Assembly: GCA_964023205.1 (NCBI GenBank)
Contig: OZ026834.1
Coordinates: forward strand, 29,550,756 to 29,614,755
Source of the DNA: Lutraria lutraria
Lineage: Eukaryota > Mollusca > Bivalvia > Venerida > Mactridae
Length of the DNA stretch: 64,000 bases
Direction: 5' to 3'
A program made the position numbers and the translations under genes. Of this stretch, positions 1-12,600 are shown piece after piece (the stretch's first letter is position 1; each line of letters opens with the position of its first letter). Below the pieces are notes generated by a model, which searched no databases, was not told where the DNA came from, and saw only the letters and a program-made list of their open reading frames with translations.

Positions 1-2209
1 TTGTAAAAATATTGTACATCGGAGGTAATTTTTTATTTGTGTTAATGTTTATTATTTGTAATATTAGTTCTTTCTATGCAAGATGAACTTCTAATAAACC
101 ATTAAACTCTGCTATATTAATTATGATTATATAATTGTGCACTTCCCGTTTGCCCTTTTCTAAAATTCAAACAGGTACATGTATGTGTAATTATTATATT
201 AAGCAAGACATGTAATTTATTATAACCTTCTTACAACAATATTATAAACATTTACATTTATATATAAATGTTAGTATAAAACATAGCAAGAAGAATTGAA
301 AAACAAAATACCTATGTCCAGAAATATAAAAATACAAAAGATGAATTTCAGAATATTGTAATCCATTTTTTTCACATACATATGTATTTTAACCTCTGTA
401 ATAACGATCTGATAATTTAGGCAATGACAGAATGTTCGTGTAAAAGAAAATGGACGAATATATTATCTTCCGCCTACCATGGTATACTTCTTTACATTTC
501 TAACTGTGTAGAAAATGTAGTATATATGTGTGTATATCATAAATCAAAATGTTTGACAATAATATGCATACACAATGCACTTGAAAAACGAATATCATAT
601 TTAATCTTATTTTATGGTATTCATAATCTCAGTATTCATGCAATACTTTCATTCATTCACTCATGCAGGTAATTATTCAACTTGTGATTTCATTGAGTAT
701 TGGCGCAGCGTGATATGCAAAATACTCGTTCAAGTGTGTTTTCAGTGTTTTTTTTTTTTAATTAGGGTATTTTTTCAAATATTCACTTCCTCGAGTGTTA
801 TACAAACAGTATAACTTTAGAATTTCTGCAATTTTCTTCCGTAAATTGGAAAATGAAATTATAACCCAAAACACCATTATAGCCCAATCGGAGCTCCTCG
901 GCGTTTGTCTAAAGAAAAGTGCGTATTTCTCAGTTACGGAAATGCCCGATTGTATTATAGCCTAGTAATTATTTATCACAATAACAAGGTTGTTTTTCAT
1001 ATACATCGTATCTATAAATTATTTTATTAGCCACATTTATGTGTGTAACTTTAAATTTTGCGATTTTCTTAATTAAAAATTTACATTATGGTGATTAGAA
1101 TAGCACGAATCAAACTTATAGGCAAATTTTCTTTCGATAATCGATACTGTTTAATATGATGACGATGCAACCACGTGACAAAATGGTCATACATGGTTAT
1201 ACGGGGCGTTAAAATATTGTGAGTTGTATATTTATAAACTTAATCCACATAACTTCATTTGAAAATCTTGTTTATCGACTCTGATCTCTTTGTTATAAAC
1301 AGAAATTAATGCATTCAGTGGTGTAGTTATAGGCTAACACAAATTTATAGACACTGTTTCTCCCGGGGACTTGAAAATTTGAAATTTCGGATATCAAAGC
1401 CCCCTTTTCAAGCAGTTATTTTCATTGTAAATGTATATTTTGTCAGATATTTTGTTGAATTTATGCTGAAATCGTGGGCTTATTTTCATATAATTGTACA
1501 GACCATTGTCCTTACCTCGGTCATGTTTACTGGAAAGAAAACTTGCAGTTACGTACCTAGGATGTCTATATATAAAGCTAAATCGTCAGGTAGTTAGCGA
1601 AATACATTTTTGTTTGTACATTTGTAAAAGTATAAATAATGACGGATTTTACTTCCGTCATCTGAATACATCGTGGGATCGTAGGTACAATTTTAAATGG
1701 GTCAAGCAGTCTTTCTGAAAAAAAAAACTACAAATGTAATACTAATTTAATTTTTTTAAATTATATTGATAATTTCATAAATAATCATAACACAAACCTT
1801 AGACCAATTAGGGGCACTGTTATACATATATGGTATCCCTAGTCCGAATTCAATTGTGCAGCAAATATCTATACTAAATTGTGTTTATATAAATCAAAGG
1901 TAGATCTATTTGATATAGTTGGGACCATTATAGGCCCATTATATAATAATGGCGGTTTGATGTATTTTTGAAAATGCCTGTTTTGTTATGTTCTTGAATC
2001 AATCAATGTAATATAGCATCCCTGAATCAATGTAATAAAGGCGAACAGTCTTTGAAGGTAGCATTTGTAGGCGTTTGACCTACATTAGTGACTTTCACGA
2101 TATGTGCTGAAAAAACGGACACACCGTCAAGTCGCTTTGTTTACGTTTTTCAGCGCTCAGCTCAATTTCTGGGAGCCGATTTAAATCGGTTTACATCACT
2201 TTATTTACG
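1..2209. other. Upstream intergenic DNA, no gene seen
   Basis: No coding exon can be supported here; the open frames are short, AT-rich and unlike any family. A repeat fragment at about 891-949 recurs elsewhere in the window. The last ~120 bases before 2210 would hold the promoter and 5' UTR of the Sm D2 gene, but I see no clear TATA box. Confidence 0.6.
891..949 (+). repeat. Dispersed repeat, family R1
   Basis: This stretch (gagctcctcggcg ... cggaaatgcccg) is matched in reverse complement at about 56227-56283, more weakly in reverse at about 61331-61365, and again in forward orientation at 63979-64000, where the window cuts it off. The shared core is 'tttctcagttacggaaatgc'. No protein or tRNA-like part is visible, so it is probably part of a non-autonomous transposable element. 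Confidence 0.6.
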
Positions 2210-5200
2210 ATGGCGTAAGATATATTATTACTTCAGAATCAATTAACATGTTATTAAATACGTATTTCAATTAAATATTTTCCATTCTATTCATTACTTT
2301 CAGTAGCATGATGATTTGAATCTGAGCCGGTTTGAACGGAAGAAGCAGAGACCCGGGCAATATTTTTTTGTGTATTTTCTGTCCTGTTGATAACTTCGCT
2401 CAACATACTTAATTCCTAGTCATGAAAATGATTTGTGTTTAAAGTTCAAACCGACAGAGCAAGTTCTTATCATTTTCAAACTGAATGTTATTGTGCAAAC
2501 TTTAGTTTTCTCTTTTTGTTATCTCATGAAATCCCTCTAGGCCTACTACAAGGCTACTTATCAATGAATTTTCAAATATATTTGCTTACAATCTTCTACT
2601 TACCGGATGAGATCTTACGGTTCGTTTCTTAGAAGCTGTAAGTTTGTGATATTTGTCATGCTATTGTGAGACAAAGTGAAAGTAGAAATATTTTACATAA
2701 GATTATTAATAGGCTTTTGATCATTGACTTGTTCGAGTTAGTCAGTTACATGAACAACAAAACAAACAATTGATCATTAAATTACTAATTTACACAATTA
2801 TATTTCTCCAAGATAGATCAGTATTGAGACAGTAAAGCAACAAACATCATTTTAACAGTTAACTGATTCAATCATTTTCTTATATTTTGACATTAATATT
2901 ATGAATATGATATACATTTATAATCATTTCCACAGAGTTGCTCAAAATTTCGAGTAGAACCATTCATTTCCATAAATCATTAAATGATAAAACTGTTAAA
3001 AATGTTCAATAATGCACTTTTACTGCTGTGCATTCTCAATGAGTTTTCATATTCTCTACCTAGTCCTAACCCCTCTCATCGTTAAATGTGTCTCCAAAAC
3101 AAATCTGCCAGACATATGGTCTGACATGCTTGAAAATATTGTCGGCCCAAAAGGAAATCTGTCATACCGAAAAAGTAAACAAGTATAAATCTGTATACAT
3201 CAACTAAATAAGTTGTAGGACAGCCGGTCGGATAAGATAAGATTCTTTATTGGACCAACACACATTGACAATCTATCGGACAAGTCTGCCAGTCTGTCGC
3301 CTTTCGCAGTCTGGTGTCTTAAGAGATGATATTATATATATCTATTTTTAAACTTAAAAAGAAACGAAAGACAAGCTATTTGGTACAAGTTTTAGTCAAT
3401 AATCTGGAAAGTAAAACATAGAACTGAGGTCTGAGGACTTATGTGCTTGTATTTAGTCCATGGTCATCATCTCAAGATTAGATTTATAAACTTGATTTTC
3501 AACATTTTTATGTAGTTTTGTTGGTACGAACATTTTGCTACCTGTTGTTTAATCTTAATCATATCCATCATTTCAATCTCCATAATGTAGCAAAATTTAC
3601 TTTTCTTTGACAGGAGTTTGATGGCTAAGCCAAAGAGTGAGATGACTCCAGAGGAGTTGTCACAAAGAGAACAGGAAGAATTTAACACAGGACCATTGTC
3701 TGTACTCACACAGTCTGTGAAGAATAACACACAAGTTCTCATCAATTGTAGAAATAACAAAAAACTGCTGGGCAGAGTGAAAGCTTTTGATAGGTATTTC
3801 TTGATTTCTTTTTCTCTAACATGCAGTGATATTTTTCCAAAATTTTCTCACTACCCATGCCTGTCAAAAGGGGAAATATAGCGCAACAACTTCAAAATGG
3901 GAATATATAAATTATAATAACATCTATAACATGGAATATGTGATTATTTAGTTGTTTAAATCAAAAATATAAATATTACTACACTAATTGGTGACAATGG
4001 TGTGAAAACTTTTATTTTACTTCTTTTTACATGATCACTTCTTATTAGGGGAAAATTCTGGCCATTTTAGGGGGAAAATGAGGGAAATTTTACTAGGGGA
4101 AACTGCCCATATTCGGCAGTAAATATAGCAAAAAAAAAATCACTGACATGATCTGAACTTTGTTATCCTAGTTTATTGGTATTGCTGTATATTTTTTTGT
4201 CCAAATTTGATATTTCCTTGAAAATTAGTCTCTGAAAGTTATGAAGAATCTGAATGATTTAGGATTGATGATAGGTTTTTGCCAGGAGACTTCAAATTTT
4301 ATTCCCTGGACCTGTGCAAGTCGAGTTACCATTTGTTATGTGTTGTAAAAACTGCATCATGAAATATGAAAAAAAAACTTGACTAGAATAAATACAGGAT
4401 TGTGTATTTATTAGCAAAATGTACAGTGTTCAGCCATATGATGGGTGTCCCTTTTTCCAAAACTCTGTTGTTTTCGAAGAAAAAGTCGAGCCATTGTGAT
4501 CAGTGCTCCTTACTCAGAAACTAAAAGAGGTAGCAACATGAAACCTCGTATGTGGACGGATCTCACTGAGGTGGTAAACAGAAGAGTGTTAGCACCGCTG
4601 GCAGCGCTCTTTTGAGGCGCTCTTGTTAATACAGTTGAAACTGCCTTAACTACTCCCTGATTATTGTTATAACAAATTAGCAATCCCAGGGTTGTCTTTT
4701 GTTTATGACTTTATTAATATCTGGCTAGCAAGCTGCAACTGAAATGATATTCCCAATAATGAGGCACTGTATTCTAAGTCTCATTTATTTTAACACTTTC
4801 TTGCTTTGGGTGAGCGCTAATTATTTATCTTTGTGTGATCTTGTGAACAACAAATTATAGATTGATTCTATTGGTCTGGAGGCCTCATATCAGGTTATAA
4901 AAAGTTGAATAATGCATGGAAATGGTATCAAGTGATTTATAAAAAATAACCCAAATGGCTTGTATTTGATGTGAAATAAAATTAATTCAAGTATTCAAAT
5001 TCATGCAATTCCAGAAACAAAGTTGCTGAATAAATGCTAAAAAATGATAAAAAAGTGTGTTCTTTTAGAAAAATACCAATGTATTGTCACTTGTGAAAAA
5101 AAGGAAATCTATTTTATGTGACTCCCAGTCTAATATATTATTAGTGTGACAATAAATTCCTACTCCCCTTGAACATCAAGTAAGACCATTTTAGACAATT

Positions 5201-5426
5201 CCTTGCAAATTGTAGGAAGTTGTTACCACATGAAAATTTATCCTATTTCAGGCATTGCAATATGGTCCTCGAAAATGTAAAAGAGATGTGGACAGAAGTA
5301 CCGAAAACTGGTAAAGGAAAGAAGAAGTCCAAACCAGTGAATAAGGACAGATTCATTTCAAAAATGTTTCTCCGGGGAGACTCTGTTATTCTTGTGTTGA
5401 GAAATCCACTTGCCACTGCTAAGTGA
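2210..5426 (+). CDS. SNRPD2: Small nuclear ribonucleoprotein Sm D2
   Basis: Sm D2 is one of seven Sm proteins forming the ring on U1, U2, U4 and U5 snRNA in the spliceosome. Coding exons are 2210-2214, 3614-3793 and 5252-5426. They join in frame (ATGGC|G, then AG|G) to give 119 residues, against 118 in human. The Sm1 motif spans about 39-70 and Sm2 about 101-113 ([13 protein letters not shown]), with the lysine-rich insert GKGKKKSKP between them. The protein is nearly identical to vertebrate SmD2 from [10 protein letters not shown] onward. The start was placed in a tiny exon because ATGGC is followed by the strong donor gtaaga and gives MASLMAKPK, matching the length of the family's N-terminus. 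The in-frame ATG at 3621 is an alternative start. Identity is certain; exon 1 is inferred from phase and splice consensus. Confidence 0.93.
3090..3312 (+). repeat. Dispersed repeat, family R2 (intron 1 of SNRPD2)
   Basis: This segment, with 'gataagattctttattgg' and repeated 'gtcggaca'-like words, is matched in reverse complement at about 38395-38560 (ccgataaagaatcttatttcc). It looks like an old interspersed element; no coding capacity is visible. Confidence 0.5.
4480..4626 (+). repeat. Degenerate repeat with 'gcgctcttgtt' tail
   Basis: The segment sits in intron 2 of SNRPD2 and ends in gaggcgctcttgtt, resembling the '...ccctcttgttt' tails of the long repeats at 6001 and 14243. Only the tail and the general style link them. 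Confidence 0.35.
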
Positions 5427-5856
5427 ACAATGGTAGCTGGAAGTAAATAATGTGTTGTATGTGTAATGAAGTATATGACTGTGAACAAGAAAAAACACTT
5501 TCGAGAAAGAACATTCTTACTTCAACATTGATCAATGTCCATTGTGTTCTGTGTGTATAAATATAGCATTGATTTTCCAGGACATTGTATCAAATAAGAA
5601 GTTTTGACATTCATGCCTAGCAACAAAAAACTCCCAATTTCCTAACTTGTCTGCAGAAATAGATTGTGTTCACAGTTTTATATCAATCGGACAAAAGAAG
5701 CTAAAAGAGAATAGTATATGTCAAGTTTTTTGGTATTTTCGTTGCTGATCAATCAAGCAGATTGATTTTTTAACTTGTGCAAGTATAGCAACCATCAAAT
5801 GACCAATCATGTATCATCATTTCATGATCAGTTTTAGCATAAATCATTTTGTTGTA

Positions 5857-5862
5857 AATAAA
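5857..5862 (+). terminator. Polyadenylation signal of SNRPD2
   Basis: A canonical AATAAA lies about 430 bases after the Sm D2 stop codon in an AT-rich stretch. It is the best candidate for the end of that transcript. Confidence 0.5.
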
Positions 5863-6000
5863 TTTTCATTATGAATAATTAATTAAGTTGTTTTTGTTTG
5901 CAAATAATTTATTGTGTCAAAGCTGCATAATTTCACAGTCGATGCTTGTGTTTAATTTCACTTTGGTGAGGTTCGATTAATTTCGTAAGTTATATGATAG

Positions 6001-6748
6001 TTTTTTAGCTCACCTGTTTCATCTTTAAGGATCAATGAATGTCCGGCGTCAATGGCCACAATGTCTCGGCTAAGTTAGATTACGGGCAAGATCGGACAAT
6101 AACTTCTTGAGTTACGGGGCCTTGACTTAGAAAGTTTCCTATATTTAGCTTGTTTACACTCTAGCGCCTTCATTTATTCACCAATCCTAATAATATTTTC
6201 AGTAATTGTGTATAACCAAACGATCTTGGACAAGCTAGATTATTGGCGGAATCGTAGCAGAACTTCAAGAGTTATGGGTCCTTGACTTTGAAAATGTGCT
6301 ATATTTGAGTTTGTTTACACTCTGGCGCATTCATTTATTCACCAATCCTAATCATATTTTCAGTAGATGTGTATAACCAAAATATCTTGGACATGTTCGA
6401 TTATGGGCGGAATCGGACCATAACTTCAAGAGTTATGGGCCCTTGACTTAGAAAATTTGCTATATTATAGCTTGTTTACACTCACCTTCATTTATTCACC
6501 GATCCTAATCATATTGACAAGTTCAGTTATGGGTGGAATCGGACCGCAACTACAAGTTATGGGCCCTTGGATTAGAAAATTTGCTACGTTTTAGCTTGTT
6601 AAATAGTATTATACCTTCATTGTTGGTTTTGATCTCAAAATCTACTTAAAAATGGGTTATACGAGATGGAAACTATATTACCTGGTCATTAATTATAGTG
6701 TCTTCGTTCTCAGGTGAGCGATCAAGGGCCATCTTTGCCCTCTTGTTT
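6001..6748 (+). repeat. Long repeat with internal ~160-bp units
   Basis: It opens with 'tttagctcacctg' and closes with 'caggtgagcg ... gccctcttgttt', so its outer parts form short inverted repeats. Inside, units of about 160-166 bases recur (marker 'gtttacactc' near 6149, 6309 and 6475), each with 'gttatgggcccttgactt' and 'ttcatttattcaccaatcct'. The element at 14243-15409 has the same architecture and ends. It is non-coding. Confidence 0.75.
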
Positions 6749-9060
6749 ATAATACCGGTTGTCCGATGTACATGTATTTATTCCATAATGGTAAATTAAA
6801 CGAAAACTATCTATGGTGGTACATGGCTGAAAATAATCGCATTCAGCCTCCGTGTAATTATTCAGTTTTGACAGGTAAATAAAATCAAACTATACTGAAA
6901 AATTCATTGAGAGACGCTGTTTCACCAGGTTCTTCTGTTATTTCCATGGAGCTTGCAGAAAACATTTATTTAGTTGAAACTGAATTTAAAAAGGGGCCCT
7001 GCTTGTCCCTATAGATTAATGAACTCAAGACATAACAAAGTTCACTAGGTATGCAGTTGTTAAAGCTGTTCCCGTTCCATGTGCTTTCAGTACTTTGATT
7101 TATGATTCCCATCTGATCACAAAAAGTAGTTTAGCAAATAGCATAATATCATATAGTCTGCATTACCTGCCTCTTTGTATACTCAACTTTTGCAGAATGT
7201 AATATCTCACACATGAAGACACACTCGAAGAAAAAGTTACATAAGCATTAAATCAATCGATTACAATTTCCCGATGAACCACTTTTTTAAAATATCTGGT
7301 TGACTCATAGTTATCATCGCATCGTTCATGAATTCAATGAAGACTTCTATACGTTTACAATAGAAGCTAGGAACCAGACAAATAAACATATAAAGCACGA
7401 GGATTATGACGTCATCCTTCCTTGAAATGTGTGTACTGATAGTAAATATTGTAGTAATCCGAGGGACAGGATTGTTTAGATTTTTATGACTGTCTAGTAT
7501 TGCTCATTTACGATATTGCATAGCCATCTGATTTTGACTTATATGCACGTAATATTTGAATTTGTATTTATGCCATTGAACTGAAAAAAATGGAACTATG
7601 TTCGTAGGCGGAAGGTTAAATTAATGGAAGCTGTTCGGTATGCAGGTTTTCAATGAAAACTGAGCGATTTCTGAAATACGGTAATAACTTTATTGTTCGT
7701 ACCGAACAACAAAAACTCATTTCAGTTATGTACTTTCAGTAATTATTGAACAACGCCACTTTTAAGGACGCATAGCAAAAATGTCAGGTGGCTATTTTTT
7801 CACAAATTTGTGCTGTGATGATTCACCTTAACACATTAAAAACAATATGTCCGGGTACATGATCATAGCTGATATGGCATCGTTACATGACCATGTCAAA
7901 ATTCGAACGCATCAGCCCCTACGGTGCAAAACGTGAACAAATTGGAATTCTCAGATATTCAGCTAAGCAGGGAATTGGAAGCATGTCAGCCAAAAGAGAA
8001 GTGCAGTTTTAGATAAGTAGATTCCACTGTAAGTTTATCTTATTTTTGTTTGAAAAACTTATAAGATATTTTCTACTGTTTCGCTTTCGAGCTGGTTTTC
8101 TTTACGCTTTGATATGCGTAGATAGTGGTAAGAGTGATCGCTGTGGATGGGCTTGAATTTTGATCAAACAAGTGTCTGTGCATCATACAATGTTTTACAT
8201 GCAACATTCCCAGGTTTAAAGTCAAGGTCATGTTACGAACGGCTCAATCATAGTCCAGAGTACAGCTGAAGCCTAAAGTGTAGGAGATAAACGACTTCGT
8301 TACCAAAACAAACACCTAGGTATGAAATTTTTTTTCAATTACTGTTGTAATCCAGTGTATTAATATATTCATGGACAGGCAGTACAGTGCTCTTGAATGT
8401 TCATCATAACCATTGGAATTTTAAAAGCTGTATCACGTGTATGTATCATCTGGGCGAATGGAAGTCTAGAACAGCTGAATACAATGTATTGATATTTTTG
8501 CTGACCAACAAAATGGTAAAATCGTGCACTGCACATACAAGACACAAAAACTGCTGGGTGACCAATAGTCTGGTTCTCGGCGTGCACGTGCTATGCTACG
8601 TAATCACATAGTGTAAGGGGCAGGTAAATTAGGATAATCCAGGCTAAATGGCCACAGCTATACTATTTTATAGTATCTGTACAGCGTATATAGCTAAACA
8701 AATTCATGTAAAGTTTCAAGCTTATTTATTGATCTTGATTCGAGAAATAGGAATTTAAATCGGGTCGGGTTATAAATACATGCATATTGTAGCTCAAAAG
8801 TGCAGCTGCATCTCCTCCTTAAAAACTCGACGTAACTATTGAACGAATTTAAGTCCAGTTATTCACTGAGCCATTTTGTAGTAGTGTAATTAGAAATTTA
8901 ATCCATGTAATCCTAATACCGTGATTTGTAAATTTACGATTTAGATCATACTGTGATAGAATATTTCGAGAGGAGATAATCAATATAGGTAATAAAAGTA
9001 ACTTAACGCGGTGGCCTCCCTTGATTTGTGAAATGTGCGCGTACTTTAAGTTGATTTGAC
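6749..9060. other. Intergenic DNA between SNRPD2 and the SLC46 genes
   Basis: I see no supported exon here. A copy of the recurring motif ending in CAGTACTTTGA lies at about 7081-7102. The remaining short open frames carry no recognisable domain. Confidence 0.5.
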
Positions 9061-9294
9061 CAGAGACGTATACTGTGGAATCATTAATTTTCGTTGGGGA
9101 TTTAATTTCGTGGATTTCGTGGGTCGACTTATCCACGAAATCAAATCCCCACGAATTTAAATGCGGAGATCAGTAATTTCTTTTCAAAAATCAAAATCCA
9201 CGAATTTTTGTCCCCACGAAATAGCCATTTTAGTAAAAACCACGAAAATTGAGCCCAACGAAAATTAATGATTTCACAGTATTATACGTCTCTG
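9061..9294. mobile_element. Foldback MITE, hAT-like
   Basis: The two ends are inverted repeats of about 40 bases: CAGAGACGTATACTGTGGAA inward on the left and its near-complement ending in ATACGTCTCTG on the right. A direct repeat ATTTGAC flanks both ends, consistent with a 7-8 bp target-site duplication. CAGAG...CTCTG termini with about 8 bp of duplication fit hAT-type transposons. There is no transposase, so this is a non-autonomous copy just upstream of the first SLC46 gene. Confidence 0.75.
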
Positions 9295-9620
9295 ATTTGA
9301 CTTACTTATTAACTTAATTTGATTTATGTGTACATACATAACACTGGTTCATTTAAAAGGCTTATGTATCATACTATCCTATTCATAAAGATTACACATT
9401 GTTTATATACCTTTAAGTACAACGTCCGATGTAATAACTCAATATATTTGGACGCTGATAAAAACAGGCTGATCAAAATGTGCCCGATATATTGTGAAAC
9501 GTTTGGATATTTAAACTATCCTGGTCAATAATATTTAACAAGAGCTTCGATTGAGTATATTCGTGTGTTAATATTGTCAATAAATGATTTAATCGTTCGG
9601 ATAAATAAAATTCATTCACT

Positions 9621-12600
9621 ATGCCTCATTGGGACGATTCTTCACCGATAATTCAGTCTAATGACGATGATCGTGTATCTTACGATGCCATCGATACAGA
9701 TCGTTCCACTCGTGATAAAGATGGAAACCTGAAGGTGTTGCCTAATCCAAGCCAAATTATCACCCGTCGACATTTCTTGGTGTGGCCGGCTGCGTTCATT
9801 TTTGTCACCGCCTACAATATGGCGTATTATTCATTTTCCCAATTTGTCTACATAAAGCTACAGAATGAGAATTTTCCTGGAATGCATATAAATAAAACCA
9901 CAGCATTTTGTGAAGTGAATACGTCATCAATAGACTATAGAATTCAACTAGACGTACAACAGAAAGCTGCCATTTGGGGTATATATCTTTATATTGCTGG
10001 GGGACTCACAGCCATAGTGTCTAATTTTGTTTTCGGCACATGCACTGACAGATATGGACGAAAGTTTTTGTTCATTCTACCTTGCATTGGGACTTTGTTA
10101 CGAACGGCGTACACAATTGTCGGCATACATTTCGACCTACCACTGTATTCTTACATCCCAGCATATTTCATTGAAGGTTGCACTGGGCAGATATTTAATA
10201 TTTTTCAGGTTACTTACTTGTACGTCGCCGACATCACAGCCGTTGGCAAGCAACGATCTCTTGGAATAGTTGTGGTTGAGTTGGCGTTTGGATTGGGTTC
10301 TGCTATTCCGTCGTTAGCTGTTGGATACATTTTAGCCTTGACTGATTCGTTTCTTATTCCATATTACATATCAGTTGGACTTTTGTTAATGTCAATGTTG
10401 CTTATGCTCATTTTACCGGAAACATTTCCGAAAGAAATCCGAGAAAAGCGGAAGTACTCTTCATCATTAGAAAACCTAAAAGACGCTTTTGACCTCTTCT
10501 TCGGTAAGGCAAATAAAGGTCGAAGATGGATGTACAGTATAACATTAGCTGCATTCATGTTTACGACATATGACTTATTCGGTCGATTGGCAATCGAGGG
10601 GCTTTATTTACTCAACTACCCCTTTTGCTGGGGACCAACCAAGCTCGGTATATTCGGAACTCTTCGGATAGTGCTTCAACAAATCGTCGGCATGGGAATG
10701 GTCAAACCTTTACAAGCGTGTATGAGTGATGAAATGATTGCAATACTGGGATGTGTCTCTTATGGAACATCTTTTATTTTGGAAGCTTTTTCCACCAACG
10801 ACACAATGATGTACATTGGTAAGTTAAATAAATCTTACGTGGAAAATGTTAATTTCTCTTCTTAATTGTTCACATATATGTGCTCCAGACTTGTGATTTA
10901 TTATCCGAAATCTGCAAAATGCTTTCATTTGTTGACACATGTACAAATTTAATACTACATGTATTATAAAGTGAAATCGACGTGAGTTAAAAATTTTAAT
11001 ATTGTTTAGTAATGTTTACTCCCTCATTTCTTCAAGCCTCCAAATACAGTGTATATTATGTAGAAAAATTTCATATGTACATGTATCAATTGAATCTTAC
11101 TAGGCACACGTTAAAAAAATATGTTAATGTTTGTTATCGCTGGATTACTCAGGCTCGACGCATGAATGATATATTTAATGTTTTGACGATAATGCATGGG
11201 CATCAAGGTTAAATAGAGATCCGAGTGTTAAACGAGTTTGTTCAATAAATCACATGGTAAAATAAATTTAACCGGTCGACAAATTTGAAAAATACTGCGA
11301 TGTCATTGGTCAAAATATAAATCCGAACATTAAGCTTGACTTTAGTCCTAAGTTCGTAACATATCAACAGTGAATGACACTAAAAGCCTGGTTTAATTAT
11401 TTTTAACCGTTTATTTCAGTAACGATCGCAGGAACATGCGGTTTACTCACTATTCCAATGATTCGCTCAATTATGTCACAGATGACGTCACCACAGAAAC
11501 AAGGTAAGTCACGCACAATGCATTTAAAAATTCTTCCTGCTTCCAAAAGTTCTTCGATCCAAAATTGCCTTTGATTGTAGCATTGCACATATACGTAAAT
11601 AAACACTAAATGTGTATCGAACTTGTTTTAGTACGAGACTTCATTTCGTCAAACCGAACAGACGCTCAAAATAGTAGCACTATGAAATGGAACGATTCTT
11701 ACGACGGATATTCAGAGGGACTTTGCCAAGTTTTTGATTACATGTTTGCTTGTTCATAAAGAGAATTGAAATATCAAACTACATTTTGTTATCCCATTTT
11801 CCTACGATTATGAAATCGAAGGACAAAGATGAACATCTAGTTATTTTTTTTCATAAGGACGATAACTTGATATAACTTTAGTTATACGAGGGTCATCCGT
11901 AAAGTTCATGGACAGTGTTATTAATGAGACTAGTCATATATGTTTTACGCCAAAACTTTATGTTATTGATAAAAAATATACGCTATACAAACGCACATAT
12001 ATATGTATCTACGGAGCACTTTGAACAACAAACTTCACAACGACGTCATGGCGTTTTACTCACATCATAGACCCTATATTAATTCGTGTAAGTCATATAC
12101 ACTGGAAGGAAAATAATCATGTACATACGTGGAGTAGTGACCAGCATTTCAAGACATGTCATGATGCATGTTCTTTGTGATAACACGACTTCTATGCAGT
12201 TATTTTATATAATATATAGGTGCTGTGTTTGCCAGTATAGCTGCCGCGGAGACCAGCCTTAATTTGATAGGTGCCATAACGTCCAATTCTGTGTACTTGG
12301 CTACAGTAAAATTTCAGCGAGGATTCATATTCATTTTGTTTGCGATATTCAACGTCGTTAGTATGCTGCTTTTGATGTAAGTAAATGATATCATATCTTC
12401 CACAATCAATATTGCCGCCCCTTTCACCAAAGAACAATTTCACCAGAACTACTATCATTATTTATGAAGTATAAATATATAATTAAATATGAAGTAAGAC
12501 TCACTTATCTATAAATTCTTGGTTTTGTCTAAATCACACGAACAATATGATGTATCACAAGAACACGTTTGAACGAATTTTTTTATCAAAATCGAAAAGT

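Noticed and set aside
3467..3760. 97-residue minus-strand open frame
   Set aside because: It is antisense to SNRPD2 exon 2 and its flanking intron.
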